A stretch of DNA of 64,000 nucleotides, from contig NZ_BMRP01000011.1 of assembly GCF_014648695.1 (NCBI RefSeq), forward strand, positions 176,261 to 240,260, in the 5' to 3' direction. The notes below the pieces were generated by a model that saw nothing but the letters and a program-made list of their open reading frames with translations, ran no database searches and was not told the DNA's origin. Positions 50,313 to 58,496 of this stretch are shown one piece after another. Both the position numbers and the translations under genes were made by a program. How positions within the stretch are numbered: position 1 is the first letter of the stretch; every line of letters begins with the position of its first letter. The stretch is from Streptomyces albospinus. GTDB taxonomy: Bacteria; Actinomycetota; Actinomycetes; Streptomycetales; Streptomycetaceae.

Positions 50313-51130
50313 CCGACGCACCGCCCGCGCCCGCCGGCGCGGCCTCCGCGACACCCCTGGTGGTGCGCTCCCACGAGCGTGGCATCGCCACCCTCACCCT
50401 CGACTCCCCGCACAACCGCAACGCGCTCTCCGCCCGCCTGGTGGCCGAACTGCACCAGGGCCTCGCGGACGCCGCGGCGGACGACGGCGTGCGCGCCGTG
50501 CTGCTCGCCCACACCGGCACCACGTTCTGCGCCGGAGCGGACCTGACCGAGGCCACCTCGGGCGCCGCCACGGACGGCCCGCTGGGGCTCGCCCGGCTGC
50601 TCCGGGCCATCGTCGAGCTGCCCAAACCGGTCGTCGCCCGGGTGACCGGCCACGTACGGGCGGGCGGGCTCGGCCTGCTCGGCGCCTGCGACATCGCGGT
50701 GGCGGGACCGGACGCGACCTTCGCCTTCACCGAGGCGCGGCTCGGTCTCGCCCCGGCGGTCGTCTCGCTGCCGCTGCTGCCGCGCCTGGACCCCCGCGCC
50801 GCCGGCCGCTACTACCTGACGGGCGAGAAGTTCGGCCCGGCGGAGGCCGCCAGGATCGGCCTGCTGACGCTCGCCACCGCCGACCGCGCCGAAGACGCGG
50901 ACGACGCCGGCATCGACGCCGCACTGGCGCCCCTGCTGGACAGCCTGCGCAAGGGCTCCCCCCAGGGACTGGCCGAGTCGAAGAAGCTGGTGACGGCCGG
51001 GGTGCTGGCCGCCTTCGACCGGGACACCGACGCGCTCGCCGAGCAGTCCGCCAGGCTCTTCGGCTCCGCCGAGGCACGCGAGGGCATGACCGCCTTCCTT
51101 GAGCGACGGGCCCCCGAATGGGCGCGCTGA
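50309..51130 (+). CDS. enoyl-CoA hydratase/isomerase
   Basis: This 273-residue crotonase-fold protein reads GIATLTLDSPHNRNALSARL, GTTFCAGADLTEA with the oxyanion-hole residues, and VTGHVRAGGLGLLGACDIAV as the second oxyanion half. The first catalytic Glu position is Ala/Arg (VRAGGLG rather than AxGGG with Glu), and the second lies near TEARLGLAPAVVSL. It could hydrate methylglutaconyl- or isohexenylglutaconyl-CoA (AtuE/LiuC role). Coupled by ATGA overlap to the ligase; its 3' end overlaps the TetR gene by 13 bp. Confidence 0.9.
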   Translation: MTDAPPAPAGAASATPLVVRSHERGIATLTLDSPHNRNALSARLVAELHQGLADAAADDGVRAVLLAHTGTTFCAGADLTEATSGAATDGPLGLARLLRAIVELPKPVVARVTGHVRAGGLGLLGACDIAVAGPDATFAFTEARLGLAPAVVSLPLLPRLDPRAAGRYYLTGEKFGPAEAARIGLLTLATADRAEDADDAGIDAALAPLLDSLRKGSPQGLAESKKLVTAGVLAAFDRDTDALAEQSARLFGSAEAREGMTAFLERRAPEWAR

Positions 51131-51747
51131 CCCCGGCGCGCGGCCCCAAGGAGCCCCAGCAGGAACGCAGCCGCGCCACCCGCCTCAAACTGCTGGAGGC
51201 GGCCATCTCCTGCCTGGCGGAGCGGGGCTGGAGCGGCAGCACGGTCTCCGTCGTGGCCGAGCGGGCGGGCGTCTCGCGGGGCGCCGCCCAGCACCACTTC
51301 CGCACCCGGGAGGACCTGTTCACCGCGGCCGTCGAGCACGTCGCCGAGAAGCGGCAGGGCGCGCTGAAGGCGGTGGCCCACAACCTGCCGCCCGCCGGCT
51401 CCATCGCCCGCACCTGGATCATCGTCGAGGAACTGGTGGGCCTCTATACGGGCCCGCTGTTCCGGGCCGCGCTGCACCTGTGGGTGGCCGCCTCCGACGA
51501 GGATCAACTGCGCGCCCGGGTCACCGCCCTGGAGGCCCGGGTGGGCCGGGAGGCACACCGCACGGCAGTGGCCCTGCTGGACGCCGACGAATCCGCCCCC
51601 GGCGTACGGGAGACCGTCCAGGGCCTGCTCGACATGGCACGCGGGCTGGGCCTGGCCAACCTCCTCACGGATGACTCGGCCCGACGGGACCGCGTGGTCG
51701 CCCAGTGGGCGAAGATCATCGACGACGTGTTGTCCCGACGGATGTGA
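51118..51747 (+). CDS. TetR-family regulator of the acyl-CoA operon
   Basis: This 209-residue repressor has an N-terminal HTH SRATRLKLLEAAISCLAERG, then STVSVVAERAGVSRGAAQHH and FRTREDLFTAAVEHVA, the classical TetR pattern. It starts inside the hydratase gene (13-bp overlap) and ends the eight-gene operon, so it is likely the local regulator responding to an acyl-CoA or acid. The 462-bp repeat element begins 11 bp after its stop. Confidence 0.92.
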   Translation: MGALTPARGPKEPQQERSRATRLKLLEAAISCLAERGWSGSTVSVVAERAGVSRGAAQHHFRTREDLFTAAVEHVAEKRQGALKAVAHNLPPAGSIARTWIIVEELVGLYTGPLFRAALHLWVAASDEDQLRARVTALEARVGREAHRTAVALLDADESAPGVRETVQGLLDMARGLGLANLLTDDSARRDRVVAQWAKIIDDVLSRRM

Positions 51748-51757
51748 GTTTGCCCCT

Positions 51758-52219
51758 CCCACGTTGTTGGCTCCCCCCGCCGTGGGGGTTGCTGTCTTTT
51801 GCGCCTTCGGCGCGGGGTGTTGTCCGCTGCGCGGGGCTTTCGGGGTGCGGTGACGGTCCTGCGGGGGCGGTGTGCAGGACTGCTTCGCTTTACGTCCTGC
51901 ACACCGCCCCCTCCGGCCCGTCCCCTCCCGTGGGTGGGAGGGAAGATCGGTGGGTGGGGGCTGGGGCGAGTGGTCCGGTGACGGTCTCCGTCGACCCCTG
52001 AACCTGCACGGTCCCACCTACGTTCACCCCACCGGCTTTTTCCCACCCACAACGGGAGGGGGCGGGCCGGAGGGGCTGGGTGTCCGGACGTAAAGCGAAG
52101 CAGTCCGGACACCCAGCCCCGCAGGACCGTCACCGCACCCGAAAGCCCCGCGCAGCGGACCCGCCCGCCGCAGGCGCAACGGCGAACAACCCCCACGGCG
52201 GGAAAGCCGACAACGTGGG
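51758..52219. repeat. 462-bp terminal-inverted-repeat element with paired loop hairpins, copy 2
   Basis: The ends CCCACGTTGTTGG (51758) and CCGACAACGTGGG (52207-52219) are inverted, and the arms pair over about 100 bp with few differences. Internal hairpins are at 51863-51880/51894-51911 with loop TGCTTCGCTTTAC, and 52072-52089/52103-52120 with loop GTAAAGCGAAGCA. The ends and both loops are the same as at 13347-13820, while the stems differ. It fills nearly all of the gap between TetR and the convergent citrate synthase and could act as a bidirectional terminator. Confidence 0.85.
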
Positions 52220-52228
52220 AAGCAGGCG

Positions 52229-53323
52229 CTACGCGAACCGGTAGCCCTCGATCGACTGCGGGCTGCGCGGCCCGGGACCGACGTAGCGGGCCGACGGCCG
52301 GACCAGCCGGCCCGTCCGCTTCTGCTCCAGGATGTGCGCGCTCCAGCCGGCCGTGCGGGCGCAGGTGAACATGGAGGTGAACATGTGCGCCGGGACCTCG
52401 GCGAAGTCCAGGACGATCGCCGCCCAGAATTCGACGTTGGTGGCCAGCACCCGGTCCGGGCGGCGGTTGTGCAGCTCCTCCAGCGCGGCCTTCTCCAGCG
52501 CCTCGGCGACCTCGAAGCGCGGTGCGGCCAGTTCCTTGGCGGTGCGCCGCAGTACGCGGGCCCGCGGGTCCTCGGCGCGGTAGACGCGGTGGCCGAAGCC
52601 CATCAGCCGCTCGCCCTTGTCCAGCGCCTGCCGGACGTAGGCCGCCGCGTCGCCGGTGCGCTCGATCTCCTCGATCATGCCGAGGACCCGGGACGGCGCG
52701 CCGCCGTGCAGCGGGCCGGACATGGCACCGACCGCGCCGGAGAGCGAGGCGGCCACGTCCGCGCCGGTGGAGGCGATGACCCGGGCGGTGAAGGTGGAGG
52801 CGTTCATGCCGTGCTCGGCGGCCGACGTCCAGTAGGCGTCGACGGCCTTGACGTGCTTGGGGTCGGGCTCGCCGCGCCAGCGCTTCATGAAGCGCTCCAC
52901 GACCGTCTCGGCCTTGTCGATCTCCTTCTGCGGCACCATCGGCAGGCCCTGCCCGCGCGCCGACTGGGCGACGTAGGACAGCGCCATGACGGCGGCGCGG
53001 GCGAGGTTGTCGCGGGCGGTCTGCTCGTCGATGTCGAGCAGCGGTTTCAGGCCCCATACGGGCGCGAGCATGGCGAGCGCGGACTGCACGTCGACACGGA
53101 TGTCACCGGAGTGCACCGGGATCGGGAAGGGCTCGGCGGGCGGCAGCCCCGGGTTGAACGCGCCGTCGACCAGCAGCCCCCAGACGTTCCCGAAGGACAC
53201 GTGCCCGACGAGATCCTCGATGTCCACCCCCCGGTAGCGGAGCGCGCCGCCTTCCTTATCCGGTTCGGCGATCTCCGTCTCGAACGCGACGACTCCCTCA
53301 AGCCCGGGAACGAAGTCGGACAT
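52229..53323 (-). CDS. citrate synthase (type 2-like)
   Basis: This 364-residue TCA-cycle enzyme condenses acetyl-CoA with oxaloacetate. The start MSDFVPGLEGVVAFETEIAE is typical of the actinobacterial short citrate synthases; catalytic residues lie in AAEHGMNASTFTARVI (His), GPLHGGAPSRV (His) and the FAEVPAHMFTSMF region toward the C-terminus. GFGHRVYRAEDPRARVL is the CoA-binding segment. ATG 53323 has GAGGAG upstream. It is convergent with the acyl-CoA operon and divergent from pdxH, so it is a single-gene unit. Confidence 0.92.
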   Translation of the reverse strand: MSDFVPGLEGVVAFETEIAEPDKEGGALRYRGVDIEDLVGHVSFGNVWGLLVDGAFNPGLPPAEPFPIPVHSGDIRVDVQSALAMLAPVWGLKPLLDIDEQTARDNLARAAVMALSYVAQSARGQGLPMVPQKEIDKAETVVERFMKRWRGEPDPKHVKAVDAYWTSAAEHGMNASTFTARVIASTGADVAASLSGAVGAMSGPLHGGAPSRVLGMIEEIERTGDAAAYVRQALDKGERLMGFGHRVYRAEDPRARVLRRTAKELAAPRFEVAEALEKAALEELHNRRPDRVLATNVEFWAAIVLDFAEVPAHMFTSMFTCARTAGWSAHILEQKRTGRLVRPSARYVGPGPRSPQSIEGYRFA

Positions 53324-53762
53324 CAGGCGGCTCCTCAAGATGGGGACGGCAGACGGGTCGGAACCGGCTGCCGTGCGGTCGAGTCAAGTTCGGCGCCGGT
53401 GCGGTTACGCGGTTGCGATGGGCAGCTCGCGGTCCGTACCGGTCACCCCGGTGATGCCCCGCCGGGGCAGGGGCCACGCGACGGTTCTGCCCGCGGGGGG
53501 TCGGTCCGCGGGCGCGGACGCCGCGAGTGGTGCGCCGCAGCGGCCTGAGGACGGACACGATAACTCCCGATGTCCGGAGGCCACAGTGGGCCGGGCCATG
53601 ATTTTGGCGGGTTCATCACCTGCGAGGAAGCGTGACGTCCGGCACACTGGTCAATTCGCCGACGGGAGGGTTACGCACCGGCGACGAGGGGCAGACTTCC
53701 AGCCCACCCGGCTGCCCGGCGTGGCGTCGATGCTGCAAGATGAGGCCGTGCATCCCGCCGAC
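53324..53762. other. divergent promoter region of citrate synthase and pdxH, no gene seen
   Basis: This 439-bp region contains only short unrelated frames with poor codon use. A GATAAC-type hexamer (about 53559) and a CACCGGGGTGA-like dyad near 53443 are visible, but no promoter pair can be defended. It presumably holds the start sites for both flanking genes. Confidence 0.4.
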
Positions 53763-54431
53763 ATGCCCTCCGCCGAGACCCCCGATCCCTCTTCGATGCG
53801 TGCGCATTACCGCCATGAGGGACTTGCCGAGCCCGATCTCGCCGCGAGCCCTTACGACCAGTTCGCGCGCTGGTTCAAGGACGCGGCGGCAGCCGGTCTT
53901 CACGAGCCGAACGCGATGGTCGTCTCGACGGCGGACGCCGCCGGCCGGCCCAGCTCAAGGACCGTGCTCCTCAAGGCATTCGACGAGCGCGGCTTTGTGT
54001 TCTTCACCAACTACACCAGCCGAAAAGGTCGTGAACTGGCCGAAAACCCCTATATTTCGCTGCTGTTCCCCTGGCACCCCCTCGCCCGCCAGGTCATCGT
54101 GACCGGCACCGCGGAGCGCATCGGCCGCGACGAGACCGCCGCCTACTTCCGCACCCGCCCGCACGGCTCCCAACTGGGCGCCTGGGCCAGCGACCAGTCC
54201 ACGACGGTCGCCTCGCGCGCCGAACTGGAGCATGCCTACGACGAGTTGGCGGCCCGCTATCCGGAGGGCGAGCAGGTCCCGGCGCCGCCGCACTGGGGCG
54301 GCTACCGGATCACCGCCGAGACGATCGAGTTCTGGCAGGGCCGGCTCAACCGCCTCCACGACCGGCTGCGGTACGTCCGCGAGGGAGCGCCCGGGGCCGG
54401 GCAGTGGCGGGTGGAGCGCCTGGCGCCCTGA
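53763..54431 (+). CDS. pdxH: pyridoxamine 5'-phosphate oxidase
   Basis: This 222-residue FMN enzyme makes pyridoxal 5'-phosphate. It is recognised by SSMRAHYRHEGLAEPDLAAS, YDQFARWFKDAAAAGLHEPN, AMVVSTADAAGRPSSRTVLL, FFTNYTSRKGRELAENP and the C-terminal IEFWQGRLNRLHDRLRY, which are the PNPOx substrate and FMN contacts. ATG 53763 was chosen to fit the family length; ATG 53730 (eleven residues longer) is possible, and neither has a strong ribosome site. It is followed by a 470-bp gap containing a candidate minus-strand small RNA. Confidence 0.9.
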   Translation: MPSAETPDPSSMRAHYRHEGLAEPDLAASPYDQFARWFKDAAAAGLHEPNAMVVSTADAAGRPSSRTVLLKAFDERGFVFFTNYTSRKGRELAENPYISLLFPWHPLARQVIVTGTAERIGRDETAAYFRTRPHGSQLGAWASDQSTTVASRAELEHAYDELAARYPEGEQVPAPPHWGGYRITAETIEFWQGRLNRLHDRLRYVREGAPGAGQWRVERLAP

Positions 54432-54514
54432 GGCCGCGGCGGGGGCGGGGCGGTCCGGTCCGGCCGGCCCCCGCGGCTGCGGCCGGGCGTACCCGCGGCC
54501 CCTCGGGCCGGGAA

Positions 54515-54739
54515 CGCAGACGACCCGCGGGCTGCTTCCTCCGCGCTCGGTGGCGCGAAGGGCCGGTCGGACGAACCGGCAGCCCGCGGGTCGGGTGACT
54601 GCTGGGAATTGGCCGGCTGCGCATCTGCAGTATGCGCTGGTCCGGCGCTGCACTTCGGTGAAGCGACGGGCCGCTAGCCCGCAGCCACCTCACGCGTCCG
54701 GTGCGAAATCATCTGCCGAACCACCTCCCTTCTCGTGTG
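54515..54739 (-). ncRNA. candidate minus-strand small RNA/leader transcript with long terminator
   Basis: A promoter at 54746-54774 would start a transcript near 54739 that carries a short ORF with a good ribosome site and ends in a 15-bp perfect stem (54521-54535 with 54579-54593). That stem encloses two smaller hairpins (CGCGC/GCGCG and CCGGT/ACCGG), a three-way-junction shape. No protein gene lies downstream before the antisense of pdxH, so the unit looks self-contained at about 225 nt. The gap 54432-54901 also contains a CCGGTGGC-GCGT-GCCACCGG hairpin (54784-54803). This is a prediction from structure only. Confidence 0.5.
54674..54712 (-). CDS. 12-residue leader-peptide-like ORF
   Basis: ATG 54712 to TAG 54674 encodes MISHRTREVAAG. 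GGGAGG lies 11-16 nt upstream, unusually strong for so short an ORF, and the predicted start of transcription is about 27 nt before the ATG. It may be a regulatory leader peptide or simply the translated part of a small RNA. Confidence 0.4.
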   Translation of the reverse strand: MISHRTREVAAG

Positions 54740-54745
54740 CCCCAC

Positions 54746-54774
54746 ACGTTAGGAAGCCGCCGGCCGTCGCACAA
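54746..54774 (-). promoter_or_regulatory. sigma-70-like promoter for the minus-strand small transcript
   Basis: On the minus strand TTGTGC (54774-54769) and TAACGT (54751-54746) are separated by exactly 17 bp; the -10 fits TANNNT and the -35 keeps TTG. Confidence 0.45.
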
Positions 54775-54901
54775 CCGAATTTTCCGGTGGCGCGTGCCAC
54801 CGGCGGCGATTTCCGCGAATCGGGTGTGGGCCACGTCACGTTCCAGTTGAATGCTCCCAGGTGGAGCACGTGCGACCGCGTTCGTAAGGGGTGCCAGGCC
54901 A

Positions 54902-56449
54902 GTGACTGCCTCGTCAGCTTCTTCTGCCTCGTCGGCCTCCTCGTCACAGCAGCACGCCGCGACCGGGCCGGACGGCTCCCAGGGGGCGGCAGCCGCGTGT
55001 CCGCCGACCGGTGCGGACGGAGCCCCCGACCGGCCTCCGGACAACGACGACTCCGGTCTGCTCGCCGCCCTCCTGGACGGCATGGACGCCGCCCTGGTGG
55101 CCTTCACGGCGGACGGCACGGTCACGCACTGGAACCACGAGGCCGAGCGCATCCTCGGCTGGACCACCGACGAGGCGGTCGGCCGTACGGGGCTGGCGGG
55201 CTGGGCGGTCCGCAAGGAGGACGCCGACGGGATCGAGGCGGCGCTGACCGCCGCGATGCGCTCCCCGGGCCGCCAGGTCCATGAGTTCGCCCTGCTGACC
55301 AAGGACGGCCACCGCGTCCTGGTCCGCACCCAGTCGTCCGCGGTCCGCTGCCCCGACGGCGAGGTGGCGGGGGCCTACTGCGCGTTCAGCGAGGTGCACG
55401 CCCAGATAGACCTGGAGCGGGCCATCGCGCTCAGCGAGGCGCTCTTCGAGGACGCGTCCTGGGGCGTGGTGCTGATCGACGCCGACCTGCGGCCCGCCGT
55501 CGTCAACGCGTACGCCGCCCGCACCCTGGGAGTGGGGCGTACGGCGCTGCTGGGCCGCCCGCTGGGCGATCTGCTAGTGCAGGGCGTCGAGGAACTGGAG
55601 AGCGCGCTCCAGCACGTTCTCGCCGAGGGTGCGCCGCCGGCCGTCGGCGAGTTGTGGGTGACGCTGCGCGACGGGGAGGCCGAACTCCCGCGCCGGTGCT
55701 GGCGCAGCGGCTTCGTCCGGCTGGCCTCGCCGCTGGCGGAGGAACCGGTTCCGCTGGGCGTCGCCTGGCTCTTCCAGGACGTCACGGACGCCAAGCGGGC
55801 CGAACAGGACAACTCCCTGCTGCGCTTTCGCGCCCATCAACTCCACCGCGCGGGGCGGGCCGCCGCGGAGTGCCCGGACCCGGCCGAGGCCGCCGCCGTC
55901 CACCTCGATTTCGCCCTGGCGGGCTTCGCCGACCACGCCCTGGTCGACCTCGCCAGGACACCGGCGCCGGCCCCGTACGGCGCGGTGGACGCGGACGCCG
56001 AGTGGGACGCGGACCGGGCGCCCCTGGAGGAGGACGCCGGCGTGGGGGAGTCCCGCATGGGCGGTACGGGCGGCTCGCCGCGGCTGGTGCGGGCGCTGGC
56101 CTCCCCGGCCGGTTCGCCCGGCCCCTCGGAGGCGGTCCCGCCGACCGGCATCCCGGTGGCGTACGTACCGGGCCACCCCGCCCTCCAGGCGTATGCGCGG
56201 CGCGGCTCGGTGCGGACCAGCGCCGGCCAGGCCTCCGCCGAGGGCTGGGCCGCCGCCCGCCACTGGCCGGACGGCACCGTGCACGGCCTGTGCGTGGTGC
56301 TCCGCAGCCGGGGCCGCACCCTCGGCGTCGCGACGTTCCTGCGGGTGCCGTCGCGCCGCCCCTTCGACCGCGCCGACGCGGACTACGCCGAGGAGGTCGC
56401 GTCACGTGTCGCCGCCGCACTGGACCTGGCGGGCGCGGCGGGCGTCTGA
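54902..56449 (+). CDS. PAS-domain sensor protein (possibly GAF-like C-terminus)
   Basis: This 515-residue cytoplasmic protein has two PAS domains. The first (about residues 50-170) reads LLAALLDGMDAALVAFTADG, VTHWNHEAERILGWTTDEAV and VHEFALLTKDGHRVLVRTQS; the second (about 175-310) reads ALFEDASWGVVLIDADLRPA and AWLFQDVTDAKRAEQDN. The C-terminal 180 residues (AARHWPDGTVHGLCVVLRSR, YAEEVASRVAAALDLAG) look like a GAF domain. There is no kinase, cyclase or SpoIIE phosphatase domain, so it may act by binding a partner. GTG 54902 follows AAGGGG. A Ser/Ala-rich stretch opens the protein. Confidence 0.82.
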   Translation: MTASSASSASSASSSQQHAATGPDGSQGAAAACPPTGADGAPDRPPDNDDSGLLAALLDGMDAALVAFTADGTVTHWNHEAERILGWTTDEAVGRTGLAGWAVRKEDADGIEAALTAAMRSPGRQVHEFALLTKDGHRVLVRTQSSAVRCPDGEVAGAYCAFSEVHAQIDLERAIALSEALFEDASWGVVLIDADLRPAVVNAYAARTLGVGRTALLGRPLGDLLVQGVEELESALQHVLAEGAPPAVGELWVTLRDGEAELPRRCWRSGFVRLASPLAEEPVPLGVAWLFQDVTDAKRAEQDNSLLRFRAHQLHRAGRAAAECPDPAEAAAVHLDFALAGFADHALVDLARTPAPAPYGAVDADAEWDADRAPLEEDAGVGESRMGGTGGSPRLVRALASPAGSPGPSEAVPPTGIPVAYVPGHPALQAYARRGSVRTSAGQASAEGWAAARHWPDGTVHGLCVVLRSRGRTLGVATFLRVPSRRPFDRADADYAEEVASRVAAALDLAGAAGV

Positions 56450-56500
56450 GGGCGCCGGCGGAGCCCGGCACCGGGAAGACCCGGCGAGAGTCCGGGACAG

Positions 56501-56592
56501 CTCGATCCGCGTTCCCTCGATCCGCGTTCCCTCGATCCCGGCCCGCTCGATCCGGATCCCCTCGATCCGGATCCCCCCTCGATCCGGATCCG
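56501..56592. repeat. six tandem 15-bp repeats (CTCGATCC units)
   Basis: Two copies of CTCGATCCGCGTTCC, one CTCGATCCCGGCCCG, two CTCGATCCGGATCCC and one CTCGATCCGGATCCG follow head to tail (with two extra C before the last), from 51 bp past the PAS gene stop to 1 bp before the SIS gene stop. Three units contain the palindrome GATCCGGATC. It may vary in copy number between strains. Confidence 0.85.
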
Positions 56593-56593
56593 C

Positions 56594-57361
56594 TCAGTGC
56601 CGGTAGAAGATCCGGTCCGCGTACTCCCGCATCACCCGGCCGTTCCACTCGTGCCCGCCGTCGACGTTCCCGGAGCGCAGCAGCGGCGGCTCGGTGCCCC
56701 GCTCGGCGAGGGTGCCGGCGGCCGTCGCCACCACCGCCTGCATGATCGCGCTGGTGACGACCGTGGAGGCGGGCGCGAACGGCGCCTCGATGCCGGGCAG
56801 TGTCAGCTCCGCGTCGCCGACCGGGATCCGGCTGTCCAGGACGATGTCGCAGTGGTCCTTGAGGTAGGTCCCCGAGGAGTGCCGGGACTTGGTCTCCTCC
56901 GCATACGCCACCGACGTCACGCCGACGACCTTGATGCCGAGCGCCCGCGCGTTGATGGCCATCTCCACCGGGAGCGCATTGCGCCCGGAGAGCGAGATGA
57001 TCACCAGTACGTCGCCGGCCTCCAGCGGGCTGGTGTCCAGGACGGCCGCGGCCAGCCCGTCCACCCGCTCCAGCGCGCTGCCGAGCGTCGCGGGCCGTAC
57101 GTCCACGCCGACGACGCCCGGCACGGCCAGCAGGTTCATGACCGCCAGGCCGCCCGCCCGGTAGACGGTGTCCTGGGCGGGCAGCGAGGAGTGGCCCGCC
57201 CCGAACGAGAAGACCCGGCCGCCCGCCTCCACGGTGGCGGCGATCAGCTGCCCGGCCGCGGTGATCCGGTCCCCCTCCGCGTCGCGGACCTGCCGCAGCA
57301 GATCGATGGCGGCGTCGAAGTACCTGCCGGCCAGCCCCTCGCTCCGGTCGCTCTCAGCCAT
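56594..57361 (-). CDS. SIS-domain (sugar isomerase-like) protein
   Basis: This 255-residue protein has a phosphosugar-binding fold: GGRVFSFGAGHSSLPAQDTV, DVLVIISLSGRNALPVEMAI (the SIS signature loop Ser-x-Ser/Gly) and LGIKVVGVTSVAYAEETKSR. It is of the UPF0309/MurQ-like group that handles amino-sugar phosphates. Start ATG 57361 (MAESDRSEGLAGRYFDAAID). It is divergent from dmdR1 and convergent with the PAS gene. No partner sugar gene is adjacent. Confidence 0.88.
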   Translation of the reverse strand: MAESDRSEGLAGRYFDAAIDLLRQVRDAEGDRITAAGQLIAATVEAGGRVFSFGAGHSSLPAQDTVYRAGGLAVMNLLAVPGVVGVDVRPATLGSALERVDGLAAAVLDTSPLEAGDVLVIISLSGRNALPVEMAINARALGIKVVGVTSVAYAEETKSRHSSGTYLKDHCDIVLDSRIPVGDAELTLPGIEAPFAPASTVVTSAIMQAVVATAAGTLAERGTEPPLLRSGNVDGGHEWNGRVMREYADRIFYRH

Positions 57362-57615
57362 TCCCGCCGGCCCCTCTCGTCGGTCGTCGTCGCGTCTTCG
57401 TCGGTCTTCGCAGGGTGTTCGCCGCATCTCGGATCAGTGGCGCGGATCACGTTGCGGTCTGGACCAGTGCGCTGTCAATACGCCGGTCGATGCACCGGCC
57501 GACGCACCGGTTCCCCGGTCCGCACGGTCCGCTGCGCGGACAGGGAGGCACCGATGTCGGTGGGATGCGTCAGAATTGGATCCAGGGCCACCGCACGACA
57601 TATCGAGGGGCACGC

Positions 57616-58308
57616 ATGTCCGGACTGATCGACACCACGGAGATGTATCTCCGCACCATCCTCGAACTGGAAGAGGAGGGTGTGGTCCCCATGCGCGCCC
57701 GCATCGCGGAGCGGCTCGAACAGAGCGGCCCGACGGTCAGCCAGACGGTGGCGCGCATGGAGCGAGACGGCCTGCTGACGGTTGCGGGCGACCGGCATCT
57801 GGAGCTGACGGAGGAGGGCCGGCGGCTGGCGACGCGGGTGATGCGCAAGCACCGCCTCGCCGAGTGCCTGCTCGTCGACGTCATCGGGCTGGAGTGGGAG
57901 CAGGTGCACGCCGAGGCGTGCCGCTGGGAGCACGTGATGAGCGAGGCGGTCGAGCGCCGCGTCGTGGAGCTGCTGCGGCACCCGACGGAGTCTCCGTACG
58001 GCAACCCCATCCCGGGGCTGGAGGAGCTGGGCGAGAAGGCCGAGGTCGATCCGTTCCTGGACGCGGGCATGGTGAGCCTGATGGATCTGGACGCCGGGGC
58101 CGACGGCAAGACGGTCGTGGTGCGCCGGATCGGCGAGCCCATCCAGGCCGACGCCCAGCTGATGTACACGCTGCGGCGGGCCGGGGTGCAGCCGGGCGCG
58201 GTGGTCAGCGTGACGGAGTCCCCGGCCGGTGTGCTGGTCGGCAGCAGCGGCGAGGCCGCCGAGCTGGACGCCGAGATCGCCAGCCACGTCTTCGTCGCCA
58301 AGCGCTGA
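57616..58308 (+). CDS. dmdR1: iron-dependent repressor DmdR1 (DtxR family)
   Basis: This 230-residue metal-dependent repressor is the main iron regulator of Streptomyces. The N-terminal HTH (RIAERLEQSGPTVSQTVARM) is followed by a dimerisation/metal domain in which every DtxR ligand is present at the canonical number: Met10, His79, Glu83, His98, Cys102, Glu105 and His106. The C-terminal SH3-like domain begins near GKTVVVRRIGEPI. Length equals S. coelicolor DmdR1. ATG 57616 (MSGLIDTTEMYLRTILELEE) after GAGGGG. Ferrous-loaded protein should bind iron boxes such as 6892-6913. Confidence 0.95.
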   Translation: MSGLIDTTEMYLRTILELEEEGVVPMRARIAERLEQSGPTVSQTVARMERDGLLTVAGDRHLELTEEGRRLATRVMRKHRLAECLLVDVIGLEWEQVHAEACRWEHVMSEAVERRVVELLRHPTESPYGNPIPGLEELGEKAEVDPFLDAGMVSLMDLDAGADGKTVVVRRIGEPIQADAQLMYTLRRAGVQPGAVVSVTESPAGVLVGSSGEAAELDAEIASHVFVAKR

Positions 58309-58385
58309 CCGACCGACCCAGCAGCCGGCGCGGTGGGCGGACCGGCACTTTTCCGCTTTTTCGCACGCGCCTCCGAAGATCCCCG

Positions 58386-58427
58386 CGAGCCCGCTGAGCT
58401 GCGCCGATGCGCAGTTCGGCGGGCTCG
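58386..58427 (+). terminator. long hairpin terminator of dmdR1
   Basis: CGAGCCCGC (58386-58394) pairs with GCGGGCTCG (58419-58427), and CTGCGC/GCGCAG extends the stem inside, with a CGAT loop. It is 78 bp past the dmdR1 stop. Confidence 0.75.
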
Positions 58428-58496
58428 TCAACGTCCGGCGCGGTGAATGAAGTTGTGCGAATCCGTGCGGTACGGCCGGTCTCGTGCCACCCTGGC

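Noticed and set aside
53405..53903. Short minus-strand frames in the citrate synthase-pdxH gap
   Set aside because: They are low-complexity, lack ribosome sites and partly overlap the pdxH 5' end.
56041..56075. GTGGGGGAGTCCC block in the PAS gene as a third copy of the intragenic repeat
   Set aside because: Only a short G-rich stretch matches; the diagnostic CGAGCGGAG core is absent.
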